Assembly: GCA_965262235.1 (NCBI GenBank)
Contig: OZ253504.1
Location: forward strand, 2,852,001-2,916,000
Length of the DNA stretch: 64,000 bases
Source of the DNA: CATQGW01 sp965262235
GTDB lineage: Bacteria; Chloroflexota; Dehalococcoidia; Bin125
Reading direction: 5' to 3'
Part shown: positions 52,471 to 60,039 of the stretch, piece by piece
Layout: each line of letters opens with the position of its first letter
How positions within the stretch are numbered: position 1 is the first letter of the stretch
Position numbers and translations under genes: made by a program
The notes under the pieces: generated by a model
Seen by the model: the letters and a program-made list of their open reading frames with translations, nothing else
Told to the model about the DNA's origin: nothing
Database searches by the model: none

Positions 52471-53606
52471 ATGCGCTTGACGTTCGAGCCGAGCACGCGT
52501 TCGCGAGCAAGCTCGTCGAGCGGTTCAACCAGCTCGACGAGGTCGTGCACCCAAGTCCCGGTGTGGTCGGGGTGCGGGTAGTCGGACGCCCACATGAAGC
52601 GGTCGGAGCCGACGTAGTCCATCGTGTAGGCGGCCGCGTGTTCGTCGGGGTCGCCGGAGACGAAGCACTGGCGCTTGAAGTATTCGCTCGGCTTGTCCTT
52701 GAGCGGCACGGCTCGGCCGGCGGAGGTCTCGAAGACGGCGTCCATGCGGTCGAGCATCGAGCCGACCCAGCCCGAGCCGACCTCGAGGATGCCGAGCTGC
52801 AGATTGGGGAACTTCTCGAAGACGCCGAAGGCGAAGAGGCTGGCCAGCGCCTGTTGCAGGCCCTGCCGCACCATCACGTTCCCATACCAGCCCCTCGCGG
52901 CGCCAAACGAAGTCATGTCGAAGCGCGGCGAGGAGTTCGACGGCAGGTCGAAGGTCGGGTGGATCGCGATCGGCACGCCCAGCTCTTCAGCTTTCTGCCA
53001 GAGCGCGTCGTGGTCAGGGTGGCCGTGGGGGATGTGGTTGTGCGTGAACGGGGCGACGAAGGCGCCGCGCGCGCCCGACTTCACCGCTCGCTCCAGCTCC
53101 TCGACCGCAGCCGGGATGTCGAGCATCGAGAGCTGCGCGATCGGCACCAGCCGCCCCTCGCTGGGGCGGCAAAAGTCGACGATCCAGCGGTTGTAGGCGC
53201 GCGTGTAGGCGTTTGAGATCTCTGCGTCGTCACACTCGCATTCCCAGAGCAGACCGAGCGTGGGGTAGAGCAGCGCCTTCTCAAGGTTCTCCTGATCGAG
53301 CAGTTCGACCCGCTGTGCGGCGTCGCTGCCGCCGAAGGGCATATGGTCCATGTAGAGCCGGTCGGCCGAGGGCAGCACGTCCTGGCCCATCGCGCCCATC
53401 ACCCCCAGTATGCCCTTGACCGTGATCTTCGAGGGCTGGCCGTTGATCTCGAGGTATTCGAAGCCGTCCTCGTCGCGCTTGATCTGCAGCGCGCGGTCGA
53501 GGTACTTCTGCTCCAGGTAGTCGTGCCAGAGATTGGCCGGTTCGAGGATGTGGCCGTCGGCGTCAACCGCGCCGTCATAGGGGAAGCGAACGATCTCGTA
53601 GGCCAT
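52455..53606 (-). CDS. Amidohydrolase family 2 protein (ACMSD-like), copy 2
   Basis: A 383-residue TIM-barrel metal enzyme. The N-terminal metal motif is VDADGHILEP, mid-protein His residues are in AIHPTFDLPS and FTHNHIPHGHPD, and the terminal Asp is in MWASDYPHPD. It shares the layout of the protein at 37883-39064, including EYFKRQCF against EYFRRQCY, so the two are paralogues. Decarboxylation or hydrolysis of an aromatic or cyclic acid is likely. It converges with the VOC gene and is divergent from ridA. Confidence 0.87.
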   Translation of the reverse strand: MAYEIVRFPYDGAVDADGHILEPANLWHDYLEQKYLDRALQIKRDEDGFEYLEINGQPSKITVKGILGVMGAMGQDVLPSADRLYMDHMPFGGSDAAQRVELLDQENLEKALLYPTLGLLWECECDDAEISNAYTRAYNRWIVDFCRPSEGRLVPIAQLSMLDIPAAVEELERAVKSGARGAFVAPFTHNHIPHGHPDHDALWQKAEELGVPIAIHPTFDLPSNSSPRFDMTSFGAARGWYGNVMVRQGLQQALASLFAFGVFEKFPNLQLGILEVGSGWVGSMLDRMDAVFETSAGRAVPLKDKPSEYFKRQCFVSGDPDEHAAAYTMDYVGSDRFMWASDYPHPDHTGTWVHDLVELVEPLDELARERVLGSNVKRIYGLE

Positions 53607-53715
53607 CGGTGTGTCTCCGGGATTCTGCTCTCGCGCTTGGGGAATACGGCGGGAAGGCTAGGATTCTGTCAGCGGATGTCAATCAGACGGTCTCAGACAG
53701 TCGAGGGGGCGGACC

Positions 53716-54177
53716 ATGGCAGGGCATGAGGCAGAAGCGAAGATCGCCGAGCTGGGGCTAAACATGAACACGAGCGCGCCGCTGGCCAACTATGTGCCGG
53801 CGGTGCGGACGGGAAATCTGGTCTACCTCTCGGGCCACGGCCCGGTGGTGGACGGCAGCCTGATCCGCGGCAAGCTGGGCGCCGACCTGGACATCGAGGC
53901 GGGCTACGCGGCCGCGCGCGCGGTGATGGTCCAGCTGCTGGCCTCGCTGCGAGCCGAGCTGGGCACGCTCGATTCGGTCGCGCGGGTCGTCAAGCTGCTC
54001 TGCATGGTCAACTGCACGCCCGAGTTCGGCGACCAGCCGGCCGTCGCCAACGGCGCGTCCGACCTGCTCGTCGAGGTCTTCGGAGAGGCCGGCCGCCACG
54101 CCCGCTCGGCCGTTGGGATGCAGTCGCTGCCGATCGGGATGGCCGTCGAAATCGAGATGATCGTCGAGGTCGCCTAG
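53716..54177 (+). CDS. RidA/YjgF family enamine/imine deaminase
   Basis: A 153-residue protein of the RidA family in the longer, atypical subgroup. Features are NYVPAVRTGNLVYLSGHGP, VARVVKLLCMVNCTPEF and ARSAVGMQSLPIGMAVEIEM. RidA hydrolyses reactive 2-aminoacrylate and related imines formed by PLP enzymes. The canonical Arg that binds the carboxylate appears in HARSAVG. It is followed by an LLM oxidoreductase gene 48 bp downstream, at the head of the cluster that includes the selenoprotein gene. Confidence 0.85.
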   Translation: MAGHEAEAKIAELGLNMNTSAPLANYVPAVRTGNLVYLSGHGPVVDGSLIRGKLGADLDIEAGYAAARAVMVQLLASLRAELGTLDSVARVVKLLCMVNCTPEFGDQPAVANGASDLLVEVFGEAGRHARSAVGMQSLPIGMAVEIEMIVEVA

Positions 54178-54190
54178 CGCCGGCCGTGGG

Positions 54191-54196
54191 TAGACT
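54191..54196 (+). promoter_or_regulatory. Possible -10 promoter element upstream of the LLM oxidoreductase gene
   Basis: TAGACT in the context GTGGGTAGACTGCGGACT lies 35 bases before the ATG at 54226. The context matches the one upstream of clpP at 8203. No convincing -35 box is visible. Confidence 0.3.
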
Positions 54197-54225
54197 GCGG
54201 ACTCAATCAACGAGGAGCAAAACCG

Positions 54226-55218
54226 ATGCGGCTTGGCGTACTGACGGGGTTCTCGAGCGAGTGGCGCGACACGATGGCGAAGGTCAAAATCGCCGACGAG
54301 CTGGGCTACGAGCTCGTCTCGACCGGCGAGGCCTGGGGTCCGTCGGTGCTGCCGTGGCTGACGGTGCTGGCCGCGAACACCGAGAAGATTCAGCTCGGCA
54401 CGGGCATCCTGAACTGCTATTCGCGCTCGCCGGCCGTGATCGCGCAGGAGTTCGCGACGCTCGAAGTGATCTCCGGCGGTCGGATGATCTGCGGGCTCGG
54501 CTCCTCCGGGAACCTGGTGATCGAGGGCTTCCACGGGGTCCAGTTCGACCGTCCGCTGCGGCGGCTCAAGGAGTACACCGAGATCATCAAGATGGCGCTC
54601 TCCGGTCAGCGGATTAATTACGAGGGCGAGATCTACACGCTGCAACGCGGCTTCCGGATCGACTACGAGGTGCAGCGCGAGGACGTGCCGGTCTGGATCG
54701 CCGCGATCACGCCGCGCTCGATCCAGCAGACCGGCGAGATCGCTGACGGCATCTACCCGATTCACTGGCCCAAGCGCGCCTTCGCCGGCCTGCGCGACCA
54801 GCTCTCGGGCGCCTCGCGCGACGCCGGACGCCCGGAGGATTCGGTCACCATCGCGCCGTTCACGAACGTCTACGTGCTCGGCGAGGGCAACGACGAGGAA
54901 GTCTGGCGCCACGCGCGGCAGCCACTCTTCCACTACACGAACCGGATGGGCCAGTTCTATTGGCAGATGCTCTCGCGATCGGGCTTCGAGGCGGAGATCG
55001 CGAACTCGCGGGCGGCCTGGGCCGACCGTGACTCCGAGGGCGCGCTGATGGCGATCACTGAGCAGATGGTCCGCGACATCCAGGTGATCGGCCCGATCGA
55101 GTCGGTCACCGAGCAGCTACAGGAGCGCTCGGATGCAGGCGCCGAGCTACAGATGATCCCCATGCCGTCGGGTTCGGTCGCCGAGGCCGGGGCGCGGCTT
55201 GAGCAATACCTGGGCTAG
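54226..55218 (+). CDS. LLM class (luciferase-like) flavin/F420-dependent oxidoreductase
   Basis: A 330-residue TIM-barrel protein. Features are LGYELVSTGEAWGPSVLPWLTV, LGTGILNCYSRSPAVIAQEFATLE, SGGRMICGLGSSG and VPVWIAAITPRSIQQTGEIADG, which match the luciferase-like monooxygenase/F420 oxidoreductase superfamily. Whether FMN or F420 is used cannot be decided here. AGGAG precedes the ATG. The gene is followed after 14 bp by the Rdx gene, so the two are probably co-transcribed. It is only distantly related to the LLM gene at 63058. Confidence 0.9.
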   Translation: MRLGVLTGFSSEWRDTMAKVKIADELGYELVSTGEAWGPSVLPWLTVLAANTEKIQLGTGILNCYSRSPAVIAQEFATLEVISGGRMICGLGSSGNLVIEGFHGVQFDRPLRRLKEYTEIIKMALSGQRINYEGEIYTLQRGFRIDYEVQREDVPVWIAAITPRSIQQTGEIADGIYPIHWPKRAFAGLRDQLSGASRDAGRPEDSVTIAPFTNVYVLGEGNDEEVWRHARQPLFHYTNRMGQFYWQMLSRSGFEAEIANSRAAWADRDSEGALMAITEQMVRDIQVIGPIESVTEQLQERSDAGAELQMIPMPSGSVAEAGARLEQYLG

Positions 55219-55232
55219 TTGGGATAGTCGCG

Positions 55233-55484
55233 ATGGCTGACGAGACGCTGCAACTCGAGGTCGAATACTGCGCCGACTGCGGCTACTGGCCGCGCACCAG
55301 TTGGATGCTCGGCGAGATCATGACCGACATCCAGCATCTCGTCGCAGATGTCAAACTGGTGCCGGGCACGCGCGGCGTGTTCGAGTGGAAGGTGAACGGC
55401 GAGCTGGTCTTCAGCAAGGCCGCGATGGGCCGCTTCCCCGACCTCGATGAATTGAAAGAGATCGTCTACGCGCACCTCGACTAG
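55233..55484 (+). CDS. SelT/SelW/SelH (Rdx) family thioredoxin-fold protein, Cys form
   Basis: An 83-residue protein. The redox motif CxxC is in VEYCADCGYWPRTSWM, the position where animal selenoprotein W has selenocysteine (CxxU); here both are Cys. The rest (LVPGTRGVFEWKVNGELVFSK, FPDLDELKEIVYAHLD) matches the bacterial Rdx family. The family is thought to have a thiol redox role; its partner is unknown. It lies between the LLM gene and the UGSC selenoprotein gene, which suggests a shared redox function. Confidence 0.9.
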   Translation: MADETLQLEVEYCADCGYWPRTSWMLGEIMTDIQHLVADVKLVPGTRGVFEWKVNGELVFSKAAMGRFPDLDELKEIVYAHLD

Positions 55485-55557
55485 GTGGTCGAGTCGGCCG
55501 CGTTGACGCGTTGCAAGGCGCAGGCCGAGAGGCGCTGACAGCTGCAAGGAGACCGTC

Positions 55558-56091
55558 ATGACGGAATCGGCACAGATCCTGAACCCGGTCGCGCATGTCG
55601 CTGTGACTGAGGCATCGGCCGCGCCGCGGCCCAACTCGTTGGCGGGGCTGCGCCCGGGGATTCTGGAGAATCGCAAGGCCAACGCCCGCGTGCTGATGGA
55701 AGCGATGGTCGATGGGCTGCGCTCGCGCGTCGAGCTCGGCGAACTCACCCTCGGCAGCAAGCCCGTCGCCGGCCCGCCGTCGGATTCGACGATCGCGCAG
55801 CTCGCCGAGGGGGCCGACTTCCTGCTGATTGGGTCGTGTGATTGAGGATCCTGCACGACGTGGAGTGTCCACGCCGCAGTCCTCTTCGAACAGCTCGGCA
55901 TCCCCACGGTCACGGTCGGCACGAGCGCCTTTACCGACCTGCTTCAACTCGAGGCCGAGCAGCGCGGGCTGGGCGACCTTGAGCGCCTGATCGTGCCGCA
56001 CCCGATCGGCGGGCTAAAGCCCGATGTGGTGCGCCGCAAGGTCGACGAGGCCGTCATCGACGAACTTGAACAGGCCCTCACGGCCCAATGA
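55558..56091 (+). CDS. UGSC family selenoprotein with in-frame TGA read as selenocysteine (Sec96)
   Basis: If TGA 55843-55845 is read through, the frame gives a 177-residue protein ending at TGA 56089. Residues 88-102 read ADFLLIGSCD-U-GSCT, so the TGA falls exactly at U of the UGSC motif that defines this redox protein family. The sequence after the TGA is clearly coding: TWSVHAAVLFEQLGIPTVTV, then VPHPIGGLKPDVVRRKVDEA, which is typical of the family C-terminus. A SECIS-like stem-loop follows immediately. AAGGAG is 6 bases before the ATG. A naive annotation would stop at 95 residues. The alternative is a Cys-to-stop mutation. The biochemical role of the family is unknown. Confidence 0.85.
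55844..55884 (+). promoter_or_regulatory. SECIS-like element for selenocysteine insertion
   Basis: A three-tier stem follows the TGA. The outer stem is GAGGA (55844-55848) with TCCTC (55880-55884). The middle stem is CTGC (55851-55854) with GCAG (55876-55879). The apical stem is CGTGGA (55859-55864) with TCCACG (55868-55873), closing on the loop GTG. The apical loop is about 20 bases after the UGA, within the range known for bacterial SECIS elements, where SelB binds. The folding is by eye. Confidence 0.75.
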
Positions 56092-56103
56092 CGTCAGCCA
56101 GGC

Positions 56104-56397
56104 TCATCCCGCCGCATCCGGCAGCGACGGCGTCGCCGATGAACGTGCCTCGCGCAGTGCCGCGAGCAGGGCCTCGCGCGCAGCCTCCAGAAACGCGTCC
56201 TCGCCCACATCTCCGAGCCCCACTTCGTCCGCTGCCAGCGACAGCCGATCGATCTCGCCACGCAGCTCCGGTTCGACCCAGTCTTCGAGCGCGTATGGAA
56301 CCGCAAAGGCCAGAAAGTCGCGGCTCGTCGCCTGGCCGCCCACGCACGCTTCGAGCAGCCGACGAACATCGTGTCGCAGCGCTGCATTCCTGGTCAT
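56104..56397 (-). CDS. Hypothetical protein, 97 aa, divergent partner
   Basis: I do not recognise this protein. The start is ATG 56397, 6 bases after GGGAGG; the frame upstream (to 56694) is antisense to the opposite gene. It begins MTRNAALRHDVRRLLEACVG and is helical and acidic (EPELRGEIDRLSLAADEVGL, AFLEAAREALLAALREA), without membrane segments. It converges with the selenoprotein gene (12-bp gap). Its start is only 12 bases from the start of the divergent gene, and the two Shine-Dalgarno sequences are halves of one palindrome. Confidence 0.6.
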   Translation of the reverse strand: MTRNAALRHDVRRLLEACVGGQATSRDFLAFAVPYALEDWVEPELRGEIDRLSLAADEVGLGDVGEDAFLEAAREALLAALREARSSATPSLPDAAG

Positions 56398-56398
56398 C

Positions 56399-56408
56399 GG
56401 AGGCCTCC
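56399..56408. promoter_or_regulatory. Palindromic shared ribosome-binding site for two divergent genes
   Basis: GGAGGCCTCC lies between two divergent start codons that are only 12 bases apart. Read on the plus strand, GGAGG is 6 bases before GTG 56410. Read on the minus strand, GGAGG is 6-7 bases before ATG 56397. Both messages must therefore begin inside the opposite gene and be antisense to each other. Confidence 0.6.
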
Positions 56409-56409
56409 C

Positions 56410-56733
56410 GTGCCTGATGCGAGGATACAAGTTCAAGACTACGAGCTCGCGGACCTGTTCTATGCGATGGACTTCATGGATCTCGTTGAGGCCGGCTGCC
56501 TGACAGAGCACATCGAGTACCGCAGCGTCCGAGCGGCCAAGTCCTGCGACGGGACCTCGTATCCCATCCGTCTTCGCGACAAGAGCGGCCGTTCGCTCGC
56601 GTTGGTCCACTACCTCACTTGCAGCACAGGTGAAACGCTGCCGTTCCCGACGATGATCCGCGTCGGCGACACCAACATCTACCGTCTCGGGCACACACCG
56701 CGCCCTGCAGCAGACGGAGAGCGACGCTCATGA
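56410..56733 (+). CDS. Hypothetical protein, 107 aa, coupled to the 354-aa redox-locus protein
   Basis: I do not recognise a family with certainty. The GTG at 56410 has GGAGG 6 bases upstream and is preferred over the ATG at 56371, which would lie inside the divergent gene. It begins VPDARIQVQDYELADLFYAM and has three Cys (VEAGCL, AKSCDG, LTCSTGE). The end is TNIYRLGHTPRPAADGERRS. The stop overlaps the start of the next gene as ATGA, which supports it as a real, translationally coupled gene. Confidence 0.6.
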   Translation: MPDARIQVQDYELADLFYAMDFMDLVEAGCLTEHIEYRSVRAAKSCDGTSYPIRLRDKSGRSLALVHYLTCSTGETLPFPTMIRVGDTNIYRLGHTPRPAADGERRS

Positions 56734-57794
56734 CCATGTCAACGGGCGGTCGCCCCGCCGACCAGTTCGAACTGCCCGTTGACGCGGCGGAGTTTTCGCA
56801 GGAGTGCATCCGCCGCGGCTGGTCCGACGGGCTGCCGCTGATCCCGCCGACACCGGAGCGCGTCGCCGAGATGCTCGGCGCAACGCAGCGCGACCCGCTG
56901 GAGATCATCGGCGTGCTCTCGCCACGTCAGGGCGAGGCGACGATTCAGGTGATCGCGATCAATGCGGTCATGGCGGGCGCTCGCCCGCAGCAGTTCCCGG
57001 TCGTGCTGGCCGCGATCGAGGCGATCTCGCAGCCGCCCTTCAATCTCGACGGGATCAACGCGACGACGCATCCTTGCGCCGTCTTCGTGCTCGTCAGCGG
57101 TCCCGCGGCGCGGGCGGCGGGAGTGCATGGTGGCGCAGGCTGCTTTGGGCCCACGTTCGCGCCGAACGCGACGATCGGTCGCGCCGTCCGCCTGGTGCAG
57201 CTCAACGTGGCCGGCGCGACCCCTGGTCGGGGCGACCGCGCCACACAGGGCACGCCGGCGAAGTTCGCCTTCTGCGCGGCCGAGCGCGAAGACGCGAGCC
57301 CCTGGCCGCCGTTCCAGACGACGCGCGGGCTCGAGCCGGAGCAGAGCGCCGTGACGGTCTGGGCCTGCGAGGGGCCGCACAACATCCAGGACCACGGCAG
57401 CAACACCGCCGAGGGCATCCTCCAGACGATCGCGGGCGCGATGGGTCAGGCGGGCAGCAACAACATCCTCGGCAAGGGCGAGCCGGTGCTGGCCTTCGGC
57501 CCCGAGCACGCGGCGACCGTGGCCGACGAGGGGATCACTCGCGAAGAAGTGCAGGAGTATCTCTGGGAGCACGCGCGCTTCCCGGCGTCTCGCCTGTCGC
57601 CCGAGTTCTTGAGCGCGGTGAACGATCGCATGGGCGGTGGTTTGTTGCCGACGCACGCAGTGGATGGTCTGCTGCCGATCACCGATCGGCCCGAGGAGAT
57701 TCACATCATCGTCGCTGGCGGCCCGGGCAAGCACAGCTGCTGGATGCCCACGTTCGGCGGCATGACGCGCCCCGTCACCGTGCCGCTGCGCTAG
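56730..57794 (+). CDS. Conserved protein of unknown function, 354 aa, in the selenoprotein locus
   Basis: The family is conserved in style, but I cannot assign a function. The N-terminal part reads AAEFSQECIRRGWSDGLPLI followed by PPTPERVAEML; the core has GEATIQVIAINAVMAGARPQ, NATTHPCAVFVLVSGPAAR and GAGCFGPTFAPNATIGRAVR. Cys residues occur in THPCAV, GAGCFGP, FAFCAAE, VWACEG and HSCWMP. Proteins of this appearance are often found near UGSC-type proteins as I recall, which I could not check. The end (VAGGPGKHSCWMPTFGGMTR) is distinctive. It has no signal peptide and is coupled by ATGA to the 107-aa gene. Confidence 0.75.
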   Translation: MTMSTGGRPADQFELPVDAAEFSQECIRRGWSDGLPLIPPTPERVAEMLGATQRDPLEIIGVLSPRQGEATIQVIAINAVMAGARPQQFPVVLAAIEAISQPPFNLDGINATTHPCAVFVLVSGPAARAAGVHGGAGCFGPTFAPNATIGRAVRLVQLNVAGATPGRGDRATQGTPAKFAFCAAEREDASPWPPFQTTRGLEPEQSAVTVWACEGPHNIQDHGSNTAEGILQTIAGAMGQAGSNNILGKGEPVLAFGPEHAATVADEGITREEVQEYLWEHARFPASRLSPEFLSAVNDRMGGGLLPTHAVDGLLPITDRPEEIHIIVAGGPGKHSCWMPTFGGMTRPVTVPLR

Positions 57795-57927
57795 GGCCTA
57801 CTGAAGAGTCGGACGATCCGCCGATTCCGTCATTCCTGCGCAGGGCACGCTTTGCACAGCCATCCCCTCACACGGGAGTAGCTAGAGGTACGCGACGAAC
57901 GCAGCAACATCGCTCCCCCGCGTTCAG

Positions 57928-59946
57928 TCAGCCGGCGAGCCAGGCGCGTTCCAGTTGCTTCGGAAGCAGGTCCAGACTGCTGGCGAAATATGCGTCGACC
58001 AGATTGAACGCGTGCTCGCGGCGAGCGCGGATCGCATACGGATTGACCAGGTGCAGGCGCCACGCCTCATCGCTCTCCTTCAATCGAATTCGCTCCAGCA
58101 GCTCCGAGCGCTCAGACGCATCTGTGGCCTGCCGCTGCGCGATGCCCCACTCATCGATCTCTGGATCGTTCATCCCGGCCCCGGTGTACACGCTGTCAGA
58201 GTGCATCAGGCGGTAGACCAGATCATCAGGATCAACGCCGTATGACGGGAGCGGCGAGAACAACAAGTCTGCATCCGGGTCCTGTTCCACCAGAACCACA
58301 GACCTGTTTTCGCCGGCAGACTCCCGCTTCCAGATGCGCTCGAGTGGCTCGATGCGTACAGAGCCGCCGAACGCACGTTGCCACTGCTCACCCACCGACG
58401 TGACGATCGGCCCGTGAATCGACTGCGGCACCGAAGCGCCGCCCGGACCTGGCGGTGGCGGCGCATCGATCGTGATCGTCAGCGGCGCCGCGGCGTCATA
58501 CCCCGCCGACGATAAGAGCGCGTTCGCCGTATCGATGTCGAGCTGATACGGCGCGCCCAGTTCGTTCAGCTCCCACGGCCATTCGCGGAATCCCCAGTCG
58601 CTGGCGGCGTCCTCAACAAAGGCCCAGTGCAGGCCGCAGTCCGGCGCCGCGAAACCGTCGTACACGCTCGCCGCGAGCTCGGTCCGGTCCAGCGCCATCG
58701 AGAGCGCGCGCCGCACTCGTGCATCGCGATACGGCCCGCCATCCAGCGAGCGGAACGTCAGCAACGGGGCTTGCCCGGGTGTCGGTGCCGTGACCTGCAG
58801 CACCGCGTCCGGATGCGCGTCCAACGCCTGCTCAGCCTCGGCAGTCCCAGTCAGCCGCACACTCTGCACACGCCCCGCCTGCCACTCGTTCAACCGCGTC
58901 GTGGCGCGCGATGGCACCAGCTCGCCGAAGAGCAGGTCGGCGCCGCTGACGGCGTCCAGGTAGGGCAGCTGCGCGCCGGTCGCGGCATCGCGTTTGAAAT
59001 AGCTCGGGTTGCGCGTCACCGACCACTTGCCGACCCCGCTCGAATAGCCAAGCGTGAACGGGCCCGTGCCGATCGAGTCACGCACCCAATTGACCTGGTC
59101 AGGGTCGGCCAAGACCTCTGGCGGCGCAATGACGTGCGAGGGCGCGGTCATCTTGTTCAGCAGGTACGCCGCCGGACGCGCGAGACGAAACGTGACGATG
59201 TGAGCGGCGGCGTCTGCCTCAATCTGTTCCACCGCTTCATACGTCGACGCTCCGCGCGCATCCTCGGCGCGCAGCGCATCGTGCGCAACCTTCACGTCCT
59301 CGGCGGTCAGCGCGCGGCCGTCGACCGGCGCGATCTCCGGCCAACTTACGCCTTCATGCAGCTGGAACAGCACGGTCGTGGCGTCGGGCCACTCCCAGCC
59401 GGTCGCCAGATCGCCGCTCACGTTCGTGCGGTGTGCGTTTGCGAAATCGTCCGCGTCGATCGTTACCAGCTGGCTGTACAGCAGCGGCAGCAGACTGCCG
59501 AAGGGGTGGCCGCCCGGATAGCGTCTGTTGCTGCTACTGACCGGACTCCAGGATTCGGTGCTCGGCTCGTCGATCTGCAGCTCGCCGCCATGCCTGGGCC
59601 TGCCCGCTTGTCCGGGCAGCACGCCGAGCTTCGACCAGTGGAATCGCGTGCGCCAATCGATCGGGTCCACTCCGATCGCCAGCTTGGGCTCGATCCGCGT
59701 GACTGTACCCGTGGCCCCGCTCTGTGCTGAGGCTGGCGCTGCCTGCGCCTCGGCTGAGGACTCTTGCACCGCCGCCGATCGCTCAGTGCGCTGTTCAGGC
59801 TCGGCCGCGACCCCGGTCGAGTCCTCGCCGTCATCCGAGCAGCCGACCAACGCCATGCCGACCGCCCCGATCCCCGCCCGCGTCGCCGTCCGCAGCACGG
59901 AGCGCCGTCCGATCCGCCGTCTCCGCAACCTCCTCCAAGCGCTCAT
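57928..59946 (-). CDS. Tat-exported SBP family 5 binding lipoprotein, orphan
   Basis: A 672-residue peptide-type binding protein. The twin-arginine signal is IGRRSVLRTATRAGIG, and the lipobox-like ALVGC follows. The body is a paralogue of the protein at 21496-23451: LGVLPGQAGRPRHGGELQID against LPGQADGPKYGGTW, LTAEDVKVAHDALRAED, GTGPFTLGYSSGVGK and VRRALSMALDRTELAASVYD. No permease or ATPase gene is adjacent, so it either uses the permeases of another operon or serves another role. 133 bp without apparent signals separate it from the preceding gene. Confidence 0.9.
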   Translation of the reverse strand: MSAWRRLRRRRIGRRSVLRTATRAGIGAVGMALVGCSDDGEDSTGVAAEPEQRTERSAAVQESSAEAQAAPASAQSGATGTVTRIEPKLAIGVDPIDWRTRFHWSKLGVLPGQAGRPRHGGELQIDEPSTESWSPVSSSNRRYPGGHPFGSLLPLLYSQLVTIDADDFANAHRTNVSGDLATGWEWPDATTVLFQLHEGVSWPEIAPVDGRALTAEDVKVAHDALRAEDARGASTYEAVEQIEADAAAHIVTFRLARPAAYLLNKMTAPSHVIAPPEVLADPDQVNWVRDSIGTGPFTLGYSSGVGKWSVTRNPSYFKRDAATGAQLPYLDAVSGADLLFGELVPSRATTRLNEWQAGRVQSVRLTGTAEAEQALDAHPDAVLQVTAPTPGQAPLLTFRSLDGGPYRDARVRRALSMALDRTELAASVYDGFAAPDCGLHWAFVEDAASDWGFREWPWELNELGAPYQLDIDTANALLSSAGYDAAAPLTITIDAPPPPGPGGASVPQSIHGPIVTSVGEQWQRAFGGSVRIEPLERIWKRESAGENRSVVLVEQDPDADLLFSPLPSYGVDPDDLVYRLMHSDSVYTGAGMNDPEIDEWGIAQRQATDASERSELLERIRLKESDEAWRLHLVNPYAIRARREHAFNLVDAYFASSLDLLPKQLERAWLAG

Positions 59947-60039
59947 GTCAGCTCCTGTAGCTGCCCTTGCCGGAGCGCAGTTGTGGCCCCCATCGCGGGA
60001 TAGCTCAATCTGAGCTGTCCCGCGGAGTCCTCGACCCGG

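Noticed and set aside
55233..55484. The Rdx gene as a second selenoprotein
   Set aside because: Its redox motif is CxxC with ordinary Cys codons and it has no internal TGA.
56804..58216. A 470-codon plus-strand frame overlapping the 354-aa gene
   Set aside because: It is an Arg-rich shifted frame of the 56730 gene and runs antisense into the next binding-protein gene.
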